Of a stretch of DNA of 64,000 nt, positions 1 to 9,908 are shown piece after piece. Within the stretch, counting starts at the first letter, position 1. Each line of letters begins with the position of its first letter. Source of the DNA: Xanthobacter flavus (GTDB lineage: Bacteria > Pseudomonadota > Alphaproteobacteria > Rhizobiales > Xanthobacteraceae). The notes beneath the pieces are model-generated. The model did not search any database and was not told the DNA's origin. It saw only the letters and a program-made list of their open reading frames with translations. Made by a program: the position numbers and the translations under genes. The DNA lies in the NCBI RefSeq assembly GCF_017875275.1, contig NZ_JAGGML010000001.1:2687001-2751000 (forward strand). The letters are read 5' to 3'.

Positions 1-2
1 AG

Positions 3-497
3 AAGTGGTTCGGCGGCGGCCCGGCCTTCGACGCCGAGGTCCGCGACGCCCTGCTGCCAGCCCATGAGGCGGCGGCGGCAAGCGCTCTCGACGGCTGGCA
101 GGGCACCGCGCCCGGCGCGCTCGCCCGCATCATCCTGCTGGATCAGGTGCCGCGGAACGTTTTCCGGGGCACGCCGCAGGCCTTCGCCACGGATGCCATG
201 GCGCTGGCGGCGGCTCAGAAGGCGCTGGATCGGGGGTTCGACAAGGACCCGTCCATTCCCGATGCGCTGCGCAGCTTCTTCTATCTGCCCTTCATGCATG
301 CCGAGGACCGGGCGGCGCAGGCGAGATGCGTCGCGCTCTATCGTGCTTTGGGGCAGGAGGAGGGTGTGCGCTATGCCCTCATCCACCAGGAGTGCATCGA
401 CCGTTTCGGCCGTTTCCCCCATCGCAATGTCATCCTCGGCCGCGCGACCACGCCGGAAGAGGCAGACTATCTCGCGAACGGCGGCTTCAGCGGCTGA
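3..497 (+). CDS. DUF924 family protein, 3' part
   Basis: The reading frame is open from the first bases of the window, so the start lies outside. The visible 164 residues match the C-terminal part of the DUF924 family: a Trp-Phe-Gly start region, a LDQVPRNVFRGTPQAF motif near visible residue 45, and the FFYLPFMHAED and HRNVILGR blocks. Members are small all-helical, TPR-like proteins of unknown biochemical role, and no enzymatic residues can be pointed to. The stop overlaps by 11 nt the stop region of the convergent flavoprotein gene, so the two share a 3' end without a separate terminator. The family call is firm; the function is unknown. Confidence 0.85.
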   Translation, partial: KWFGGGPAFDAEVRDALLPAHEAAAASALDGWQGTAPGALARIILLDQVPRNVFRGTPQAFATDAMALAAAQKALDRGFDKDPSIPDALRSFFYLPFMHAEDRAAQARCVALYRALGQEEGVRYALIHQECIDRFGRFPHRNVILGRATTPEEADYLANGGFSG

Positions 498-1710
498 GGC
501 GGGCCTTTGCGCCTTCTCCGACGGTCCGGCCGGTGGCGATGACCGCCTGAAGGAGATACCCGCCGGTGGGCGCCTCCCAATCCAGCATCTCGCCGGCAAC
601 GAACACCGGCGGCAGATGGGGCGGCAGTCCGAGCAGCGAAAAGTCCGGGCCGATGCAATCCCAGGCGATGCCGCCGGCGGACGAGATCGCCCGTTCCAGC
701 CCGGCATGCCCGATGACGGTCAGCGGCAACGCCTTGATGAGGCGGGCGAGCGTCGCCGGATCAGGCCGCGCGGGGCCGGTCGCCTCGCGGATGAGCCCCA
801 CCGCCACCGGCGCGAGCCCCGCCGCCTTGCGCAGGAAGGTGGAGAGCGAGGCGCTGCCCGGCCCGCCGCCGAGCCGCTTCGCCAGCTCTGCGCCGTCGAG
901 GTCGGGCCGTAGATCCACGTGCAGGATCACGGGGCCGTCCGCCAGCGCCCGCCGGAGCGGCGCAGAGAGGGCGTAGACGGCCCCGCCTTCCAGCCCGGAC
1001 GCGCTCACCATGGCCTCGCCCTTCACCGTCACGCCGTTGAAGGTGAGGGCGATGCGCTTCAGCGGCGTGCCGGCGAACTTCTGCCGGAAGACCTCGGACC
1101 ATGGGACGAGAACGCCCATATTGGCCGGCACGAAATTCTTCACCGCCACGCCGAGGGCTCGCAGCGCCGGAACGAACCCGCCATCCGATCCCAGCCGCGG
1201 CCAGGAGGCGCCGCCGAGGGCGAGGATGACGGCATCCGCCTTCACCTCGGCCAGTCCGTCCGGCGTCTCGAACAGCAGGGCACCGGCGGCGTCGAAGCCC
1301 CGCCAGTCATGGCGGGGATGGAAGGTGACGCCGTTTGCCGCCAGCCGGCCCAGCCAGGCGCGCAGCAAAGGTGAGGCCTTGAAACTCTTCGGGAAAACGC
1401 GGCCGCTGGAGCCGACGAACGTCTCCTCCCCCAGCCCCGCCGCCCAGTCGCGCAGCGCCTGCGGCGGGAACGCGGCCAGCGCGGGGGCGAGGCGTTCCGC
1501 CGCCGTGCCGTAGCGGGCGAGGAAGGCGTCGGCCGGCTCGGAATGGGTGAGGTTGAGCCCGCCGCGCCCCGCCATCAGGAATTTCCGCGCGGCGGATGGC
1601 ATGCGGTCGTAGAGCGCCACCCGCATCCCCGCCGCTGACAACACCTCCGCGGCCGCGAGCCCGGCGGGGCCGGCGCCGACGATGGCGATGTAGGGGGAAG
1701 GCTGGGTCAC
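487..1710 (-). CDS. BaiN/RdsA-like NAD(P)/FAD-dependent oxidoreductase (HI0933/TIGR03862-type)
   Basis: The N terminus carries the dinucleotide-binding GAGPAGLAAAEVLSAAG Rossmann motif, followed by the family block MAGRGGLNLTHSE and, further on, LALGGASWPRLGSDG. Near the C terminus lies AGEMLDWEAPTGGYLLQ, typical of the HI0933-like flavoprotein family. The length of about 407 residues fits. These are cytosolic flavoproteins whose physiological substrate is mostly unknown; BaiN of gut clostridia is one characterised relative. I favour the GTG at 1710, which gives the usual MTQPSPYIAIVGAG start; an in-frame GTG at 1749 would add 13 residues. The gene diverges from dnaX and overlaps the DUF924 gene at the 3' end. 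Confidence 0.85.
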   Translation of the reverse strand: MTQPSPYIAIVGAGPAGLAAAEVLSAAGMRVALYDRMPSAARKFLMAGRGGLNLTHSEPADAFLARYGTAAERLAPALAAFPPQALRDWAAGLGEETFVGSSGRVFPKSFKASPLLRAWLGRLAANGVTFHPRHDWRGFDAAGALLFETPDGLAEVKADAVILALGGASWPRLGSDGGFVPALRALGVAVKNFVPANMGVLVPWSEVFRQKFAGTPLKRIALTFNGVTVKGEAMVSASGLEGGAVYALSAPLRRALADGPVILHVDLRPDLDGAELAKRLGGGPGSASLSTFLRKAAGLAPVAVGLIREATGPARPDPATLARLIKALPLTVIGHAGLERAISSAGGIAWDCIGPDFSLLGLPPHLPPVFVAGEMLDWEAPTGGYLLQAVIATGRTVGEGAKARLSR

Positions 1711-1890
1711 GATCTGGTCCAAGGTTTGGGGGCGACCGGGTGTAAGCACGGCCGGGCTCCGGACGCCAGCATTCTCGGCTCTGCGGCCTGCAAAGCCGTG
1801 GACGGCGGGGATTTGGCGCAGCGGCCATCGACGTGCGGGCGCGCGATGCTATGTATGGGACAGGCCAGCGACGGCCCCGAAGGCAGCCAG

Positions 1891-3765
1891 ATGAGCGACG
1901 AGCAGCAGATCGACGACCAGCAGGACGGACCGGGCTTCGACCTCGGCCTGCCCGAGGCTGCGCCGACGCCTGCCGCCCCAGCGCCCGCCCAGACCGCACC
2001 CACCGAGGCTTCCCCCGGCGCCTACCGGGTGCTGGCGCGCAAATACCGCCCGCAGAATTTCGCGGACCTCATCGGCCAGGAGGCCATGGTCCGCACCCTG
2101 CGCAATGCCTTCTCCTCGGGGCGGATCGCGCAGGCCTATATCCTCACCGGCGTGCGCGGCGTGGGCAAGACCACCACCGCCCGCATCCTTGCCCGCGCTT
2201 TGAACTACGAGCCGGCGGACGGCGCCCCCGGCGGGCCGAGCCTCGATCTTGCGGTGATGGGCAAGCACTGCCGCGACATCATCGAATCCCGCCATGTGGA
2301 CGTGATGGAGATGGACGCTGCGTCCAACACCTCCATCAACGACATCCGCGAGATCATCGAGAGCGCGCGCTACCGCCCGGTAATGGCGCGCTACAAGGTC
2401 TACATCATCGACGAAGTGCACATGCTCTCCACTGCGGCCTTCAACGGGCTGCTGAAGACGCTGGAAGAGCCGCCGGAGCATGTGAAGTTCATCTTCGCCA
2501 CCACCGAGATCCGCAAGGTGCCAGTCACCGTGCTGTCCCGCTGCCAGCGGTTCGACCTGCGCCGGGTGGAGGCGGGCACGCTGGCCGCGCACCTCTCCGG
2601 CATCTGCGCGCGCGAGGGCGTCACCATCGAGCCGGAGGCGCTCTCCATCGTCGCCCGCGCGGCCGAGGGCTCGGTGCGCGACAGCCTGTCCCTGCTGGAT
2701 CAGGCCATCGCCCACGGCGGCGGCACGGTGGGCGCGGACGAGGTGCGGCGCCTCCTCGGCCTCGCCGACAAGGGGCGCGTGATCGACCTGTTCGAGGCGC
2801 TGATGAAGGGCGAGATCGCTCGCGCGCTGGCGGAATTCCGCGACCAGTACGATTCCGGCGCCGACCCCGCCGTCATTCTCACCGACCTCGCCGATTTCAC
2901 CCATCTCGTCACCCGCCTGAAGATCGTGCCCGATGCGGCCGACGACGCCGCGCTCGTGGAGGCCGAGCGGGTGCGTGGCTCCGAGATGGCCCAGGGCCTC
3001 TCCATGCGGGTGCTGGCCCGCGCCTGGCAGATGCTCTCGAAGGGCATCGGCGAAGTGCAGCAGGCGCCGAAGCCCGCCCAGGCGGCGGAGATGGTGCTGG
3101 TGCGCCTCGCCTATGCCGCCGACCTGCCGACCCCGGACGAGGCCCTGCGGCGGTTGAAGGACCAGCCGGTCCCCGCGCCCGCCGCGCCGTCCTTGCCCTC
3201 CGGCGGCGGGGGTGGTGGTGGCGGTCCGCGCCTCTCCCTCGCGCCGCGCCCGGCGGAAGCCCGGCCGCAGCCGCGCGAAGAGATTCGCACCGATGCCCGC
3301 GCGGCGCTGCCTGCCGAGGGGCCGCGCCTCGGCAGCCTCGCCGACGTGGCGGCCCTTGCCGCAGCCCGCCGCGACCTTGCCCTGAAGCACGGCATCGAGA
3401 CGCAGTTGCGCCCCGTGCATGTGGAGGACGGGCGCATCGAGGTGGCGCTGGTGCCCGGCGCGCCGGGCAGCCTCATTCAGGATCTTTCCCGCAAGCTCAA
3501 CGACTGGACCGGCCGGCGCTGGATGGTCTCCGTCTCCTCCCAGTCCGGCGGGCCGACGCTGGCGGAGGAGAATGCGGCGGTGAAGGCCGAGCGGGAGGAG
3601 GGCATCAAGGCCCATCCGCTGGTGGCCGCCGTGCTCGCCCGTTTCCCAGGCGCCGAGGTGGTGGACGTGCGCACCCGCGAGGAGCCCCCCGCCGACGAGG
3701 GCCTCGCGCCCTCGGAGGAGGATTACCTCGCCGGCCCGGGCGCCGACGACGAGATCGAATTCTAG
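1891..3765 (+). CDS. dnaX: DNA polymerase III subunit gamma/tau
   Basis: Clamp-loader ATPase of the replicative polymerase. Sequence signs in order: [13 protein letters not shown], Walker [10 protein letters not shown] near residue 90, Walker [10 protein letters not shown], sensor [12 protein letters not shown] with the [10 protein letters not shown] arginine finger, then a Pro/Gly-rich hinge with a run of six glycines, and a tau-like C-terminal domain. The zinc-module cysteines of E. coli DnaX are largely absent (only one Cys remains before [18 protein letters not shown]), which I believe is common in rhizobial DnaX. The start at 1891 gives [11 protein letters not shown]; an in-frame ATG lies at 1849. 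No slippery A/T run for a gamma frameshift was seen. The stop codon sits inside a terminator stem, and ybaB follows 100 bp later. Confidence 0.97.
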   Translation: MSDEQQIDDQQDGPGFDLGLPEAAPTPAAPAPAQTAPTEASPGAYRVLARKYRPQNFADLIGQEAMVRTLRNAFSSGRIAQAYILTGVRGVGKTTTARILARALNYEPADGAPGGPSLDLAVMGKHCRDIIESRHVDVMEMDAASNTSINDIREIIESARYRPVMARYKVYIIDEVHMLSTAAFNGLLKTLEEPPEHVKFIFATTEIRKVPVTVLSRCQRFDLRRVEAGTLAAHLSGICAREGVTIEPEALSIVARAAEGSVRDSLSLLDQAIAHGGGTVGADEVRRLLGLADKGRVIDLFEALMKGEIARALAEFRDQYDSGADPAVILTDLADFTHLVTRLKIVPDAADDAALVEAERVRGSEMAQGLSMRVLARAWQMLSKGIGEVQQAPKPAQAAEMVLVRLAYAADLPTPDEALRRLKDQPVPAPAAPSLPSGGGGGGGGPRLSLAPRPAEARPQPREEIRTDARAALPAEGPRLGSLADVAALAAARRDLALKHGIETQLRPVHVEDGRIEVALVPGAPGSLIQDLSRKLNDWTGRRWMVSVSSQSGGPTLAEENAAVKAEREEGIKAHPLVAAVLARFPGAEVVDVRTREEPPADEGLAPSEEDYLAGPGADDEIEF

Positions 3766-3798
3766 AGCACACCGGGTGTGCTCTATTTGTTTGTTTTT
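3764..3798 (+). terminator. Rho-independent terminator overlapping the dnaX stop codon
   Basis: The arms AGAGCACACC (3764-3773) and GGTGTGCTCT (3775-3784) pair perfectly and are followed by a T-rich tract (ATTTGTTTGTTTTT). The 5' arm begins inside the TAG stop of dnaX. Its strength implies that ybaB is only partly co-transcribed with dnaX, or has its own promoter. Confidence 0.75.
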
Positions 3799-3800
3799 AC

Positions 3801-3844
3801 GCAATTCCGGACGCGAAACCGGTTCGCACTTTCGCTGGAATTGC
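3801..3844. repeat. Palindromic intergenic repeat between dnaX and ybaB
   Basis: Outer arms GCAATTCC (3801-3808) and GGAATTGC (3837-3844) are perfect inverted copies, and the centre contains a second small palindrome (GCGAA/TTCGC around an ACCGG core). The shape, with an AACCGGTT-like core between complementary outer arms, resembles the short palindromic elements scattered through Hyphomicrobiales genomes. That family link is from memory; no other copy is seen in this window. Confidence 0.55.
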
Positions 3845-3866
3845 TCAAGCAAGGGATAGGAGTACC

Positions 3867-4187
3867 ATGCGCGACCTCATGGGCATGATGAAGCAGGCCA
3901 AGGAGCTTCAGGACCGCATGCAGCAGATGCAGGCGGAGCTGGAGACGGTCGAGGTGGAAGGCAGCTCCGGCGGCGGCCTCGTCTCGGTGCGCGTCACGGC
4001 CAAGGGCGAATGCAAGGCGGTGCGCATCGACCCCTCGCTGGTGAAACCGGAGGAGGTGGAAATCCTCGAAGACCTCATCGTCGCCGCTTTGGCCGATGCG
4101 CGGGGCAAGGCCGAGCGGGTGATGCAGGAAAAGATGCAGTCCCTCACCGGCGGGTTGGCGCTGCCGCCGGGGCTGAAGCTGTTCTGA
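3867..4187 (+). CDS. ybaB: YbaB/EbfC family nucleoid-associated protein
   Basis: A 106-residue DNA-binding protein of the YbaB/EbfC family. It begins [25 protein letters not shown] (described here by position: the first 25 residues form the amphipathic helix), then a beta-strand region [19 protein letters not shown] and the closing [14 protein letters not shown] signature. It acts as a dimer coating the nucleoid. An AGGGATAGGAG ribosome site precedes the ATG. The gene follows dnaX as usual, but recR, its common next neighbour, is absent: pnp approaches on the opposite strand. Confidence 0.95.
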   Translation: MRDLMGMMKQAKELQDRMQQMQAELETVEVEGSSGGGLVSVRVTAKGECKAVRIDPSLVKPEEVEILEDLIVAALADARGKAERVMQEKMQSLTGGLALPPGLKLF

Positions 4188-4246
4188 GGGGGCCTCGTCA
4201 CCAAAGCGAGCGTCCGCTGGCCGTCCGTAGCCAGGGGGTGCATCCT

Positions 4247-4276
4247 CAAACAAGAAGGGCGGCCTCGCGGCCGCCC
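4247..4276 (-). terminator. Terminator downstream of pnp
   Basis: Arms GGGCGGCC (4257-4264) and GGCCGCCC (4269-4276) form a perfect 8-bp stem with a four-base loop. Read on the minus strand the stem is followed by TTCTTGTTTG, which fits a Rho-independent terminator for pnp. It may also serve the convergent ybaB transcript, though the plus-strand T tract is poorer. Confidence 0.65.
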
Positions 4277-4303
4277 GTCTCTATTCAACGCTGATGCGGA
4301 GGA

Positions 4304-6484
4304 TCACTCCGCCGCGCCGGCCTCGCCTTCGGAGGCGGTGCGGCCGGCTTCGCGCTCGGCCTTGGCCTTGGCTTCCAGATCCTCGCCGGTGGCCTGGTCG
4401 ACCACCTTCATGGACAGGCGGGTCTTGCCGCGCTCGTCGAAGCCCATGAGCTTCACCTTCACCTTGTCGCCTTCCTTGACGACGTCGGAGGGCTTGGCCA
4501 CGCGCTCGTTGGCCATCTGCGACACGTGGACGAGGCCGTCCTTGGAGCCGAAGAAGTTCACGAAGGCGCCGAAGTCCACCACCTTCACGACGGTGCCCTC
4601 ATAGATCTGGCCCACTTCCGGCTCGGAAGCGATGGACTTGATCCAGTTGATGGCGGCCTTGATCGCCTCGCCATTGGCGGACGCGATCTTGATGGTGCCG
4701 TCGTCCTCGATGTTGATCTTGGCGCCGGTCTTCTCGACGATCTCGCGGATCACCTTGCCGCCGGAGCCGATCACTTCGCGGATCTTGTCCACGGCGATCT
4801 TCATCACCTCGATGCGCGGGGCGTGCTCGCCGAGTTCCGCGCGGGCGGTGGTGAGGGCCTTCGCCATCTCGCCGAGGATGTGGACGCGGCCGTCCTTCGC
4901 CTGGGTGAGGGCGACCTTCATGATCTCCTCGGTGATGCCGGCGATCTTGATGTCCATCTGGAGCGAGGTCACGCCCTGCTCCGTGCCGGCCACCTTGAAG
5001 TCCATGTCGCCGAGGTGATCCTCGTCGCCGAGGATGTCGGAGAGCACCGCGAACTTCTCATCCTCGAGGATGAGGCCCATGGCGATGCCCGCCACCGGAC
5101 GGCGCAGCGGGACGCCCGCATCCATCAGCGCCAGCGAGGTGCCGCAGACGGTGGCCATGGAGGACGAGCCGTTCGACTCGAGGATCTCCGACACCACGCG
5201 CAGGGTGTAGGGGAACTCGTGCTTGGCGGGCAGCATGGGGTGGATGGCGCGCCAGGCGAGCTTGCCGTGGCCGATCTCGCGGCGGCCGGGCGAGCCCATG
5301 CGGCCGGTCTCGCCCACGGAGAAGGGCGGGAAGTTGTAGTGCAGCAGGAAGTGCTCCTTGTAGGTGCCTTCCAGGCTGTCGATGAACTGCTCGTCCTCGC
5401 CGGTGCCGAGGGTGGCGACCACGAGGGCCTGCGTCTCGCCGCGGGTGAACAGCGCGGAGCCATGGGCGCGCGGCAGGATGCCGACCTCGGAGACGATCGG
5501 GCGCACGGTGCGCACGTCGCGGCCGTCGATGCGGATGCCGTCGTCGAGGATGTTCCAGCGCACGATCTTGGCTTCGAGCGCCTTGAACACCTCGGAGACC
5601 ACCTGCGGGTTCGGCACGGACGTGCCGCCGATGGCGAGCTCCTCGTAATACTTCTTCACCTTGGACTTGGCGGCGCCGACGGCGGCGTAGCGGTCCTGCT
5701 TCTGCTTGATCTTGTAGGCGGCGCGCAGATCGTGCTCGGCGATCTCCTTCACCTTGGCCTCGATCTCCGAGACGTCGAGCGGCGCGAAGGTGCGGGGCTC
5801 CTTGGCGGCCTTCTCGGCGAGCTTGATGATGGCCTGGATCACCGGCTGGAAGTGGCGATGGCCGAACATCACGGCGCCGAGCATGATCTCCTCGGGCAGC
5901 TCTTTGGCTTCCGATTCCACCATCAGCACCGCGTCACCCGTGCCGGCGACCACGAGGTCGAGGGAGCTTTCCTTCACCTCGTCGACGGTGGGGTTGAGCA
6001 CGTATTCATTGTCGATGAAGCCGACGCGGGCGGCGCCCACCGGACCCATGAAGGGGATGCCGGAGAGGGTCAGCGCGGCGGAGGCGGCGACCAGGGCGAC
6101 CACGTCCGGATCGTTCTCGAGGTCATGCGCCAGCACGGTGACGACCACCTGGGTGTCGCACTTGTAGCCCTCGGGGAACAGGGGGCGGATCGGGCGGTCG
6201 ATGAGGCGGGAGACCAGCGTCTCCTTCTCGGACGGACGACCCTCGCGCTTGAAATAGCCGCCGGGGATGCGGCCGGCCGCGTAGGTCTTTTCCTGATAGT
6301 TCACGGTCAGCGGAAAGAAATCCTGGCCGGGCTTCGGCTCCTTGGCCGAAACGACGGTGGCGAGAACCTTGGTGTCGCCGTAGGTGGCCAGCACGGAGCC
6401 GTCGGCCTGGCGGGCCATCTTGCCCGTCTCGAGGGTGAGGGTGGTTCCGCCCCAGTCCAGCTCTTCGCGGTGGATGTCGAACAT
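4304..6484 (-). CDS. pnp: Polyribonucleotide nucleotidyltransferase (PNPase)
   Basis: 3'-5' phosphorolytic exoribonuclease and degradosome enzyme of 726 residues, the usual length. Two RNase PH domains (about 1-140 and 310-550) flank the helical linker. Visible signatures include [39 protein letters not shown], and the catalytic [19 protein letters not shown] with its conserved aspartates. A KH domain ([15 protein letters not shown], about 560-615) and an S1 domain (about 620-690) follow, then an acidic/Ala tail. It lies 233 bp downstream of rpsO on the same strand, the conserved rpsO-pnp pair, with hairpins between them. The pair sits apart from truB here. Confidence 0.98.
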   Translation of the reverse strand: MFDIHREELDWGGTTLTLETGKMARQADGSVLATYGDTKVLATVVSAKEPKPGQDFFPLTVNYQEKTYAAGRIPGGYFKREGRPSEKETLVSRLIDRPIRPLFPEGYKCDTQVVVTVLAHDLENDPDVVALVAASAALTLSGIPFMGPVGAARVGFIDNEYVLNPTVDEVKESSLDLVVAGTGDAVLMVESEAKELPEEIMLGAVMFGHRHFQPVIQAIIKLAEKAAKEPRTFAPLDVSEIEAKVKEIAEHDLRAAYKIKQKQDRYAAVGAAKSKVKKYYEELAIGGTSVPNPQVVSEVFKALEAKIVRWNILDDGIRIDGRDVRTVRPIVSEVGILPRAHGSALFTRGETQALVVATLGTGEDEQFIDSLEGTYKEHFLLHYNFPPFSVGETGRMGSPGRREIGHGKLAWRAIHPMLPAKHEFPYTLRVVSEILESNGSSSMATVCGTSLALMDAGVPLRRPVAGIAMGLILEDEKFAVLSDILGDEDHLGDMDFKVAGTEQGVTSLQMDIKIAGITEEIMKVALTQAKDGRVHILGEMAKALTTARAELGEHAPRIEVMKIAVDKIREVIGSGGKVIREIVEKTGAKINIEDDGTIKIASANGEAIKAAINWIKSIASEPEVGQIYEGTVVKVVDFGAFVNFFGSKDGLVHVSQMANERVAKPSDVVKEGDKVKVKLMGFDERGKTRLSMKVVDQATGEDLEAKAKAEREAGRTASEGEAGAAE

Positions 6485-6655
6485 GTCTTGCTCTTTCAGT
6501 TCAGGCGCGAACGAAAAAAGCCATGAGCAAGACGGCCGGACGCGCCGCGCGAAGCCAAACCCTCATACGGGGGCTCCGACGGTTGCGTCCGGCGATCCTG
6601 CCATGGCTTCTTCCATTCACGGACCCGCAGCAGGCCCCATGCCCGCTGCGTATAT

Positions 6656-6676
6656 GCGCCCCCGTGGCGGGGGCGC
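6656..6676 (-). other. Hairpin in the rpsO-pnp intercistronic region
   Basis: Arms GCGCCCCC (6656-6663) and GGGGGCGC (6669-6676) form a perfect 8-bp stem, with a second 6-bp stem (CGCCGG/CCGGCG) just after the rpsO stop at about 6703-6717. There is no U-tract. In E. coli the equivalent region holds an RNase III processing site that controls pnp; a similar role is inference from position only. Confidence 0.5.
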
Positions 6677-6717
6677 GCGGCGCCAGCCTGTCGCCCGGCC
6701 GGCGCCGGAAACCGGCG

Positions 6718-6987
6718 TCAGCGGCGGATGCCCAGACGCCCGATGAGGGACTTGTAGCGGCCCTCGTCCTTCTTCTTCAGATAGTCGAGCAGGCTGCGCC
6801 GCTGCGAGACGAGCTTGAGAAGCCCGCGACGCGAGTGGTTGTCCTTGTTGTGGGACTTGAAGTGCTCGGTGAGGTTGGTGATGCGCTCGGTGAGGATCGC
6901 AACCTGCACCTCGGGCGAACCCGTGTCGCCGTCCTTGGCACCAAAGTCCTTGATGAGCGCCTGCTTGCGCTCCGCCGTGATCGACAT
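6718..6987 (-). CDS. rpsO: 30S ribosomal protein S15
   Basis: 89-residue S15, which binds 16S rRNA at the central three-way junction. The family signatures are all present: [36 protein letters not shown] and [18 protein letters not shown]. An AAAGGA ribosome site lies 8 nt before the ATG. Usually rpsO follows truB directly; here it is about 9 kb from truB and transcribed in the opposite direction, with pnp still downstream. Confidence 0.98.
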   Translation of the reverse strand: MSITAERKQALIKDFGAKDGDTGSPEVQVAILTERITNLTEHFKSHNKDNHSRRGLLKLVSQRRSLLDYLKKKDEGRYKSLIGRLGIRR

Positions 6988-7313
6988 CGGTCAATCCTTT
7001 CAACAGAGAGTGGGGAGGAGGCGGAAGCCCTTGTGCCGGGTCCCTCGTAGAGGTAGCGGCGGGCTCTCGATCTCCGTTCGGCCGGGCCGGGATGTCGTCC
7101 AGCACGGTCGAAGCTGTGCGAAACGCGGGATCGGTCCAATGACCATCCGTTGCCGTTTCCGTATTGCCGTCAGCATATTAAGCTGCCAACGGGAAACGCG
7201 GCGCCCCGAGGGGCACCGTCCGCGCGGCGGACTATAGCTAAATTTCCGCGCCCGGCCAGCGGAATGTTTCGCCGCCTCCGGTGGCTCAGTCAGCGCCCTG
7301 GTCGGCCGGATTG
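6988..7313. other. Intergenic region upstream of rpsO (326 bp)
   Basis: No gene is seen. It should contain the rpsO promoter and leader on the minus strand and the 3' end of the GlcG-like transcript. An AT-rich patch lies at about 7170-7240. I could not assign a convincing -35/-10 pair. Confidence 0.5.
7200..7217 (-). terminator. Hairpin downstream of the GlcG-like gene
   Basis: Arms GGCGCCCC (7200-7207) and GGGGCACC (7210-7217) pair across 8 bp with one wobble when read as minus-strand RNA, followed by GCGTTTCCCGTT. It lies about 100 nt past the stop of the GlcG-like gene. The U-tract is weak. Confidence 0.4.
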
Positions 7314-7336
7314 TTAGTCAGCGCCCTGGTCGGCCG
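7288..7336. repeat. 21-bp direct repeat spanning the end of the GlcG-like gene
   Basis: A 21-bp stretch at 7288-7308 recurs identically at 7316-7336, a 28-bp period. The inner copy encodes the last codons (ADQGAD) and the outer copy lies after the stop. Because 28 is not a multiple of 3 the outer copy is out of frame. It looks like a recent tandem duplication that relocated the stop. Confidence 0.85.
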
Positions 7337-7751
7337 CATGGCCGGCGGCGGTGATGCCGGCGATGGCGCAGGCCTCGTCATTGTCGGAGGTGTCGCCGGA
7401 GATGCCGACCACGCCGATCACCTTGCCGTCGCCGGAGCGGATCAGCACGCCGCCCGGTACCGGGATGAGCGAGCCGCCGATGGCGGAGGTGGCGGCGGCG
7501 ATGAAGAAGGGCTGGTCCTTCGCCCGCTTGAACAGGGAGCGCGAGCCCATGCCCAGCGCCAGCGCACCCTTGGCCTTGCCGAGGGCGATATCCATGCGGT
7601 TGAGGCTGGTGCCGTCCTCGGAGCCGGCCGCCTTGAGCGCGCCGCGCCCATCAAGAACGCAGATGGCGAGCGGGTTCATGCCGCCCGCCCGGGCATGGGC
7701 GAGGGCCGTCGTGACGATGGTCTGGGCCTGTTCGAGCTTGAGTTCCGACAC
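7314..7751 (-). CDS. GlcG/HbpS family (DUF336) protein
   Basis: 145 residues of the DUF336 family: a helix beginning LTLEQA-like (LKLEQAQTIVTTAL), AICVLDGRGALKAAG, a central helix KAKGALALGMGS, GGSLIPVPGGVLIR and a closing VIGVVGISGDTSDNDEACAIAGI. Relatives include the heme-binding HbpS and GlcG of glycolate loci, but most are unassigned. No signal peptide is visible, so it is probably cytosolic. It is a single-gene unit on the minus strand, divergent from the UspA gene. The last codons are duplicated after the stop. Confidence 0.9.
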   Translation of the reverse strand: MSELKLEQAQTIVTTALAHARAGGMNPLAICVLDGRGALKAAGSEDGTSLNRMDIALGKAKGALALGMGSRSLFKRAKDQPFFIAAATSAIGGSLIPVPGGVLIRSGDGKVIGVVGISGDTSDNDEACAIAGITAAGHAADQGAD

Positions 7752-7932
7752 GGCTTGGTCCTTTCCCCTTCGGACGCCGGGCGGCGTCGCGATTGCCTCT
7801 GACGCCTCCCTCTAAACTAAGCGGCGGTCAATGCGAACCGGGAGGGAGACGCCGAGAATCCTCTCCCCTGCGCCCCCGCCGCCGTGCCACCATGCGCCCC
7901 GCCCCAGAGAGCCGATCCGGGAGAGCGCCGAC

Positions 7933-8430
7933 ATGATCCCGACCCGACAGAGCCGCGAGCCCGGGCATCGCCGGAAGTTCCTGGTGGTGGTGGACGACAC
8001 GCCCGAATGCGATCGCGCCGTCTATTACGCCGCCCGCCGCGCCGCCGGTACCGAGGGCGGGGTGGTGATGCTGGGCGTTCTGGAGCTTGAAGGCGTCAGC
8101 CAGCAATGGCTGGGCGTCGCCGATTTGATGCGGGCCGAGGCCCATGAGGAGATGGAGGCCCGGCTCGCCAAATATGTCGCACGGGCGCGGCAGGTGGCCG
8201 GAATCGCCCCGGAAACGGTGATCCGCGAAGGTGCGCTGGCCGAGGCCATCGGCGCGGTGATCCGCGAGGACCGCGACATCGCCATCCTGGTGCTCGCGGC
8301 CGGGACGGGGAAGGAAGGGCCGGGGCCGCTGGTCGCGTCGCTGGCCGCCGGCCATGCGGCGCGCTTTCCCATCCCGGTCACCATCGTGCCGGGCGCGCTG
8401 ACCGATCAGGAGCTGGACGGGCTCGCCTGA
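7933..8430 (+). CDS. Universal stress protein (UspA) family
   Basis: 165 residues with the Usp fold: RKFLVVVDDTPECDRAVYYAARRA at the N terminus, a long central helix region, VIREGALAEAIGAVIRED and a final IPVTIVPG strand. The ATP-binding GxxGx9GS pattern of UspA is only partly kept (AAGTGKEGPGPLVASLAAG), so nucleotide binding is uncertain. The ATG at 7933 gives the standard start; in-frame codons upstream have no ribosome site. It is transcribed alone, followed by a strong inverted repeat. Confidence 0.88.
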   Translation: MIPTRQSREPGHRRKFLVVVDDTPECDRAVYYAARRAAGTEGGVVMLGVLELEGVSQQWLGVADLMRAEAHEEMEARLAKYVARARQVAGIAPETVIREGALAEAIGAVIREDRDIAILVLAAGTGKEGPGPLVASLAAGHAARFPIPVTIVPGALTDQELDGLA

Positions 8431-8439
8431 AAAGATGCA

Positions 8440-8469
8440 CCGCCGGGACAGATCGCTCCATCCCGGCGG
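8440..8469 (+). terminator. Inverted repeat after the UspA gene
   Basis: CCGCCGGGA (8440-8448) and TCCCGGCGG (8461-8469) form a perfect 9-bp stem with a 12-nt loop, 9 nt after the stop codon. No U-tract follows, so it may be an mRNA-stabilising hairpin or a weak terminator. Confidence 0.5.
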
Positions 8470-8757
8470 TCGCGCGGCCCGAACGAGAAACGCAAGGACT
8501 AGATCCTCGCTCGGGACGGCGGTTCGAATGTCTGGTTGATCCGGCAGCTTTGGCGGATCGGGCGCGGACGCGTCATCGTGGCGATGGCGAGCGCTTCAGC
8601 GCCGGGCGTCGCCATCGACGGGTCGAGGCGGAACGCGGTCGGCGGGCAGGAACACCCCCCGTGCGGCGCAATTGCGGCGATGCGGTTCGGGATCGGCGGA
8701 CGTGCCATGCGCGAATCGCAGATCGTTGCCGGCAAAGCACGGACGCGAACGCCGGAC

Positions 8758-8785
8758 TTGCGTGCGCGTCATTTCCGTCTATATT
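8758..8785 (+). promoter_or_regulatory. Sigma70-type promoter of the rimP-nusA-infB operon
   Basis: TTGCGT (8758-8763) and TATATT (8780-8785) are separated by 16 bp. The predicted start is near 8792, giving a leader of about 240 nt to the rimP ATG that contains a terminator-like hairpin. This is the best promoter match in the upstream region. Confidence 0.6.
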
Positions 8786-8837
8786 AGCGCCGTCCCCCAT
8801 GGGGATGCCTCAGCGCCATCGCAGTCGAAGGTGATGA

Positions 8838-9907
<1,070 letters not shown>

Positions 9908-9908
<1 letters not shown>

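Noticed and set aside
1750-1890. Possible SRP 4.5S RNA gene upstream of dnaX, where it occurs in some alphaproteobacteria
   Set aside because: The conserved GGAAGG...AGCA loop core was not found; a CCGAAGGCAGCC string near 1878 is not sufficient.
1891-3765. Programmed frameshift in dnaX producing gamma
   Set aside because: No A/T-rich slippery heptamer is visible in the GC-rich hinge region; a GC-rich slip cannot be judged by eye.
1833-4187. A second plus-strand frame of 784 codons running through dnaX into ybaB
   Set aside because: Only its last 106 codons are real (ybaB). The rest is Arg/Pro-rich shadow of dnaX.
8500-8790. tRNA-like GGTTCGAAT near 8522 and small open frames on both strands
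   Set aside because: No acceptor stem, D arm or anticodon arm can be fitted, and the frames encode sequence without recognisable features or ribosome sites.
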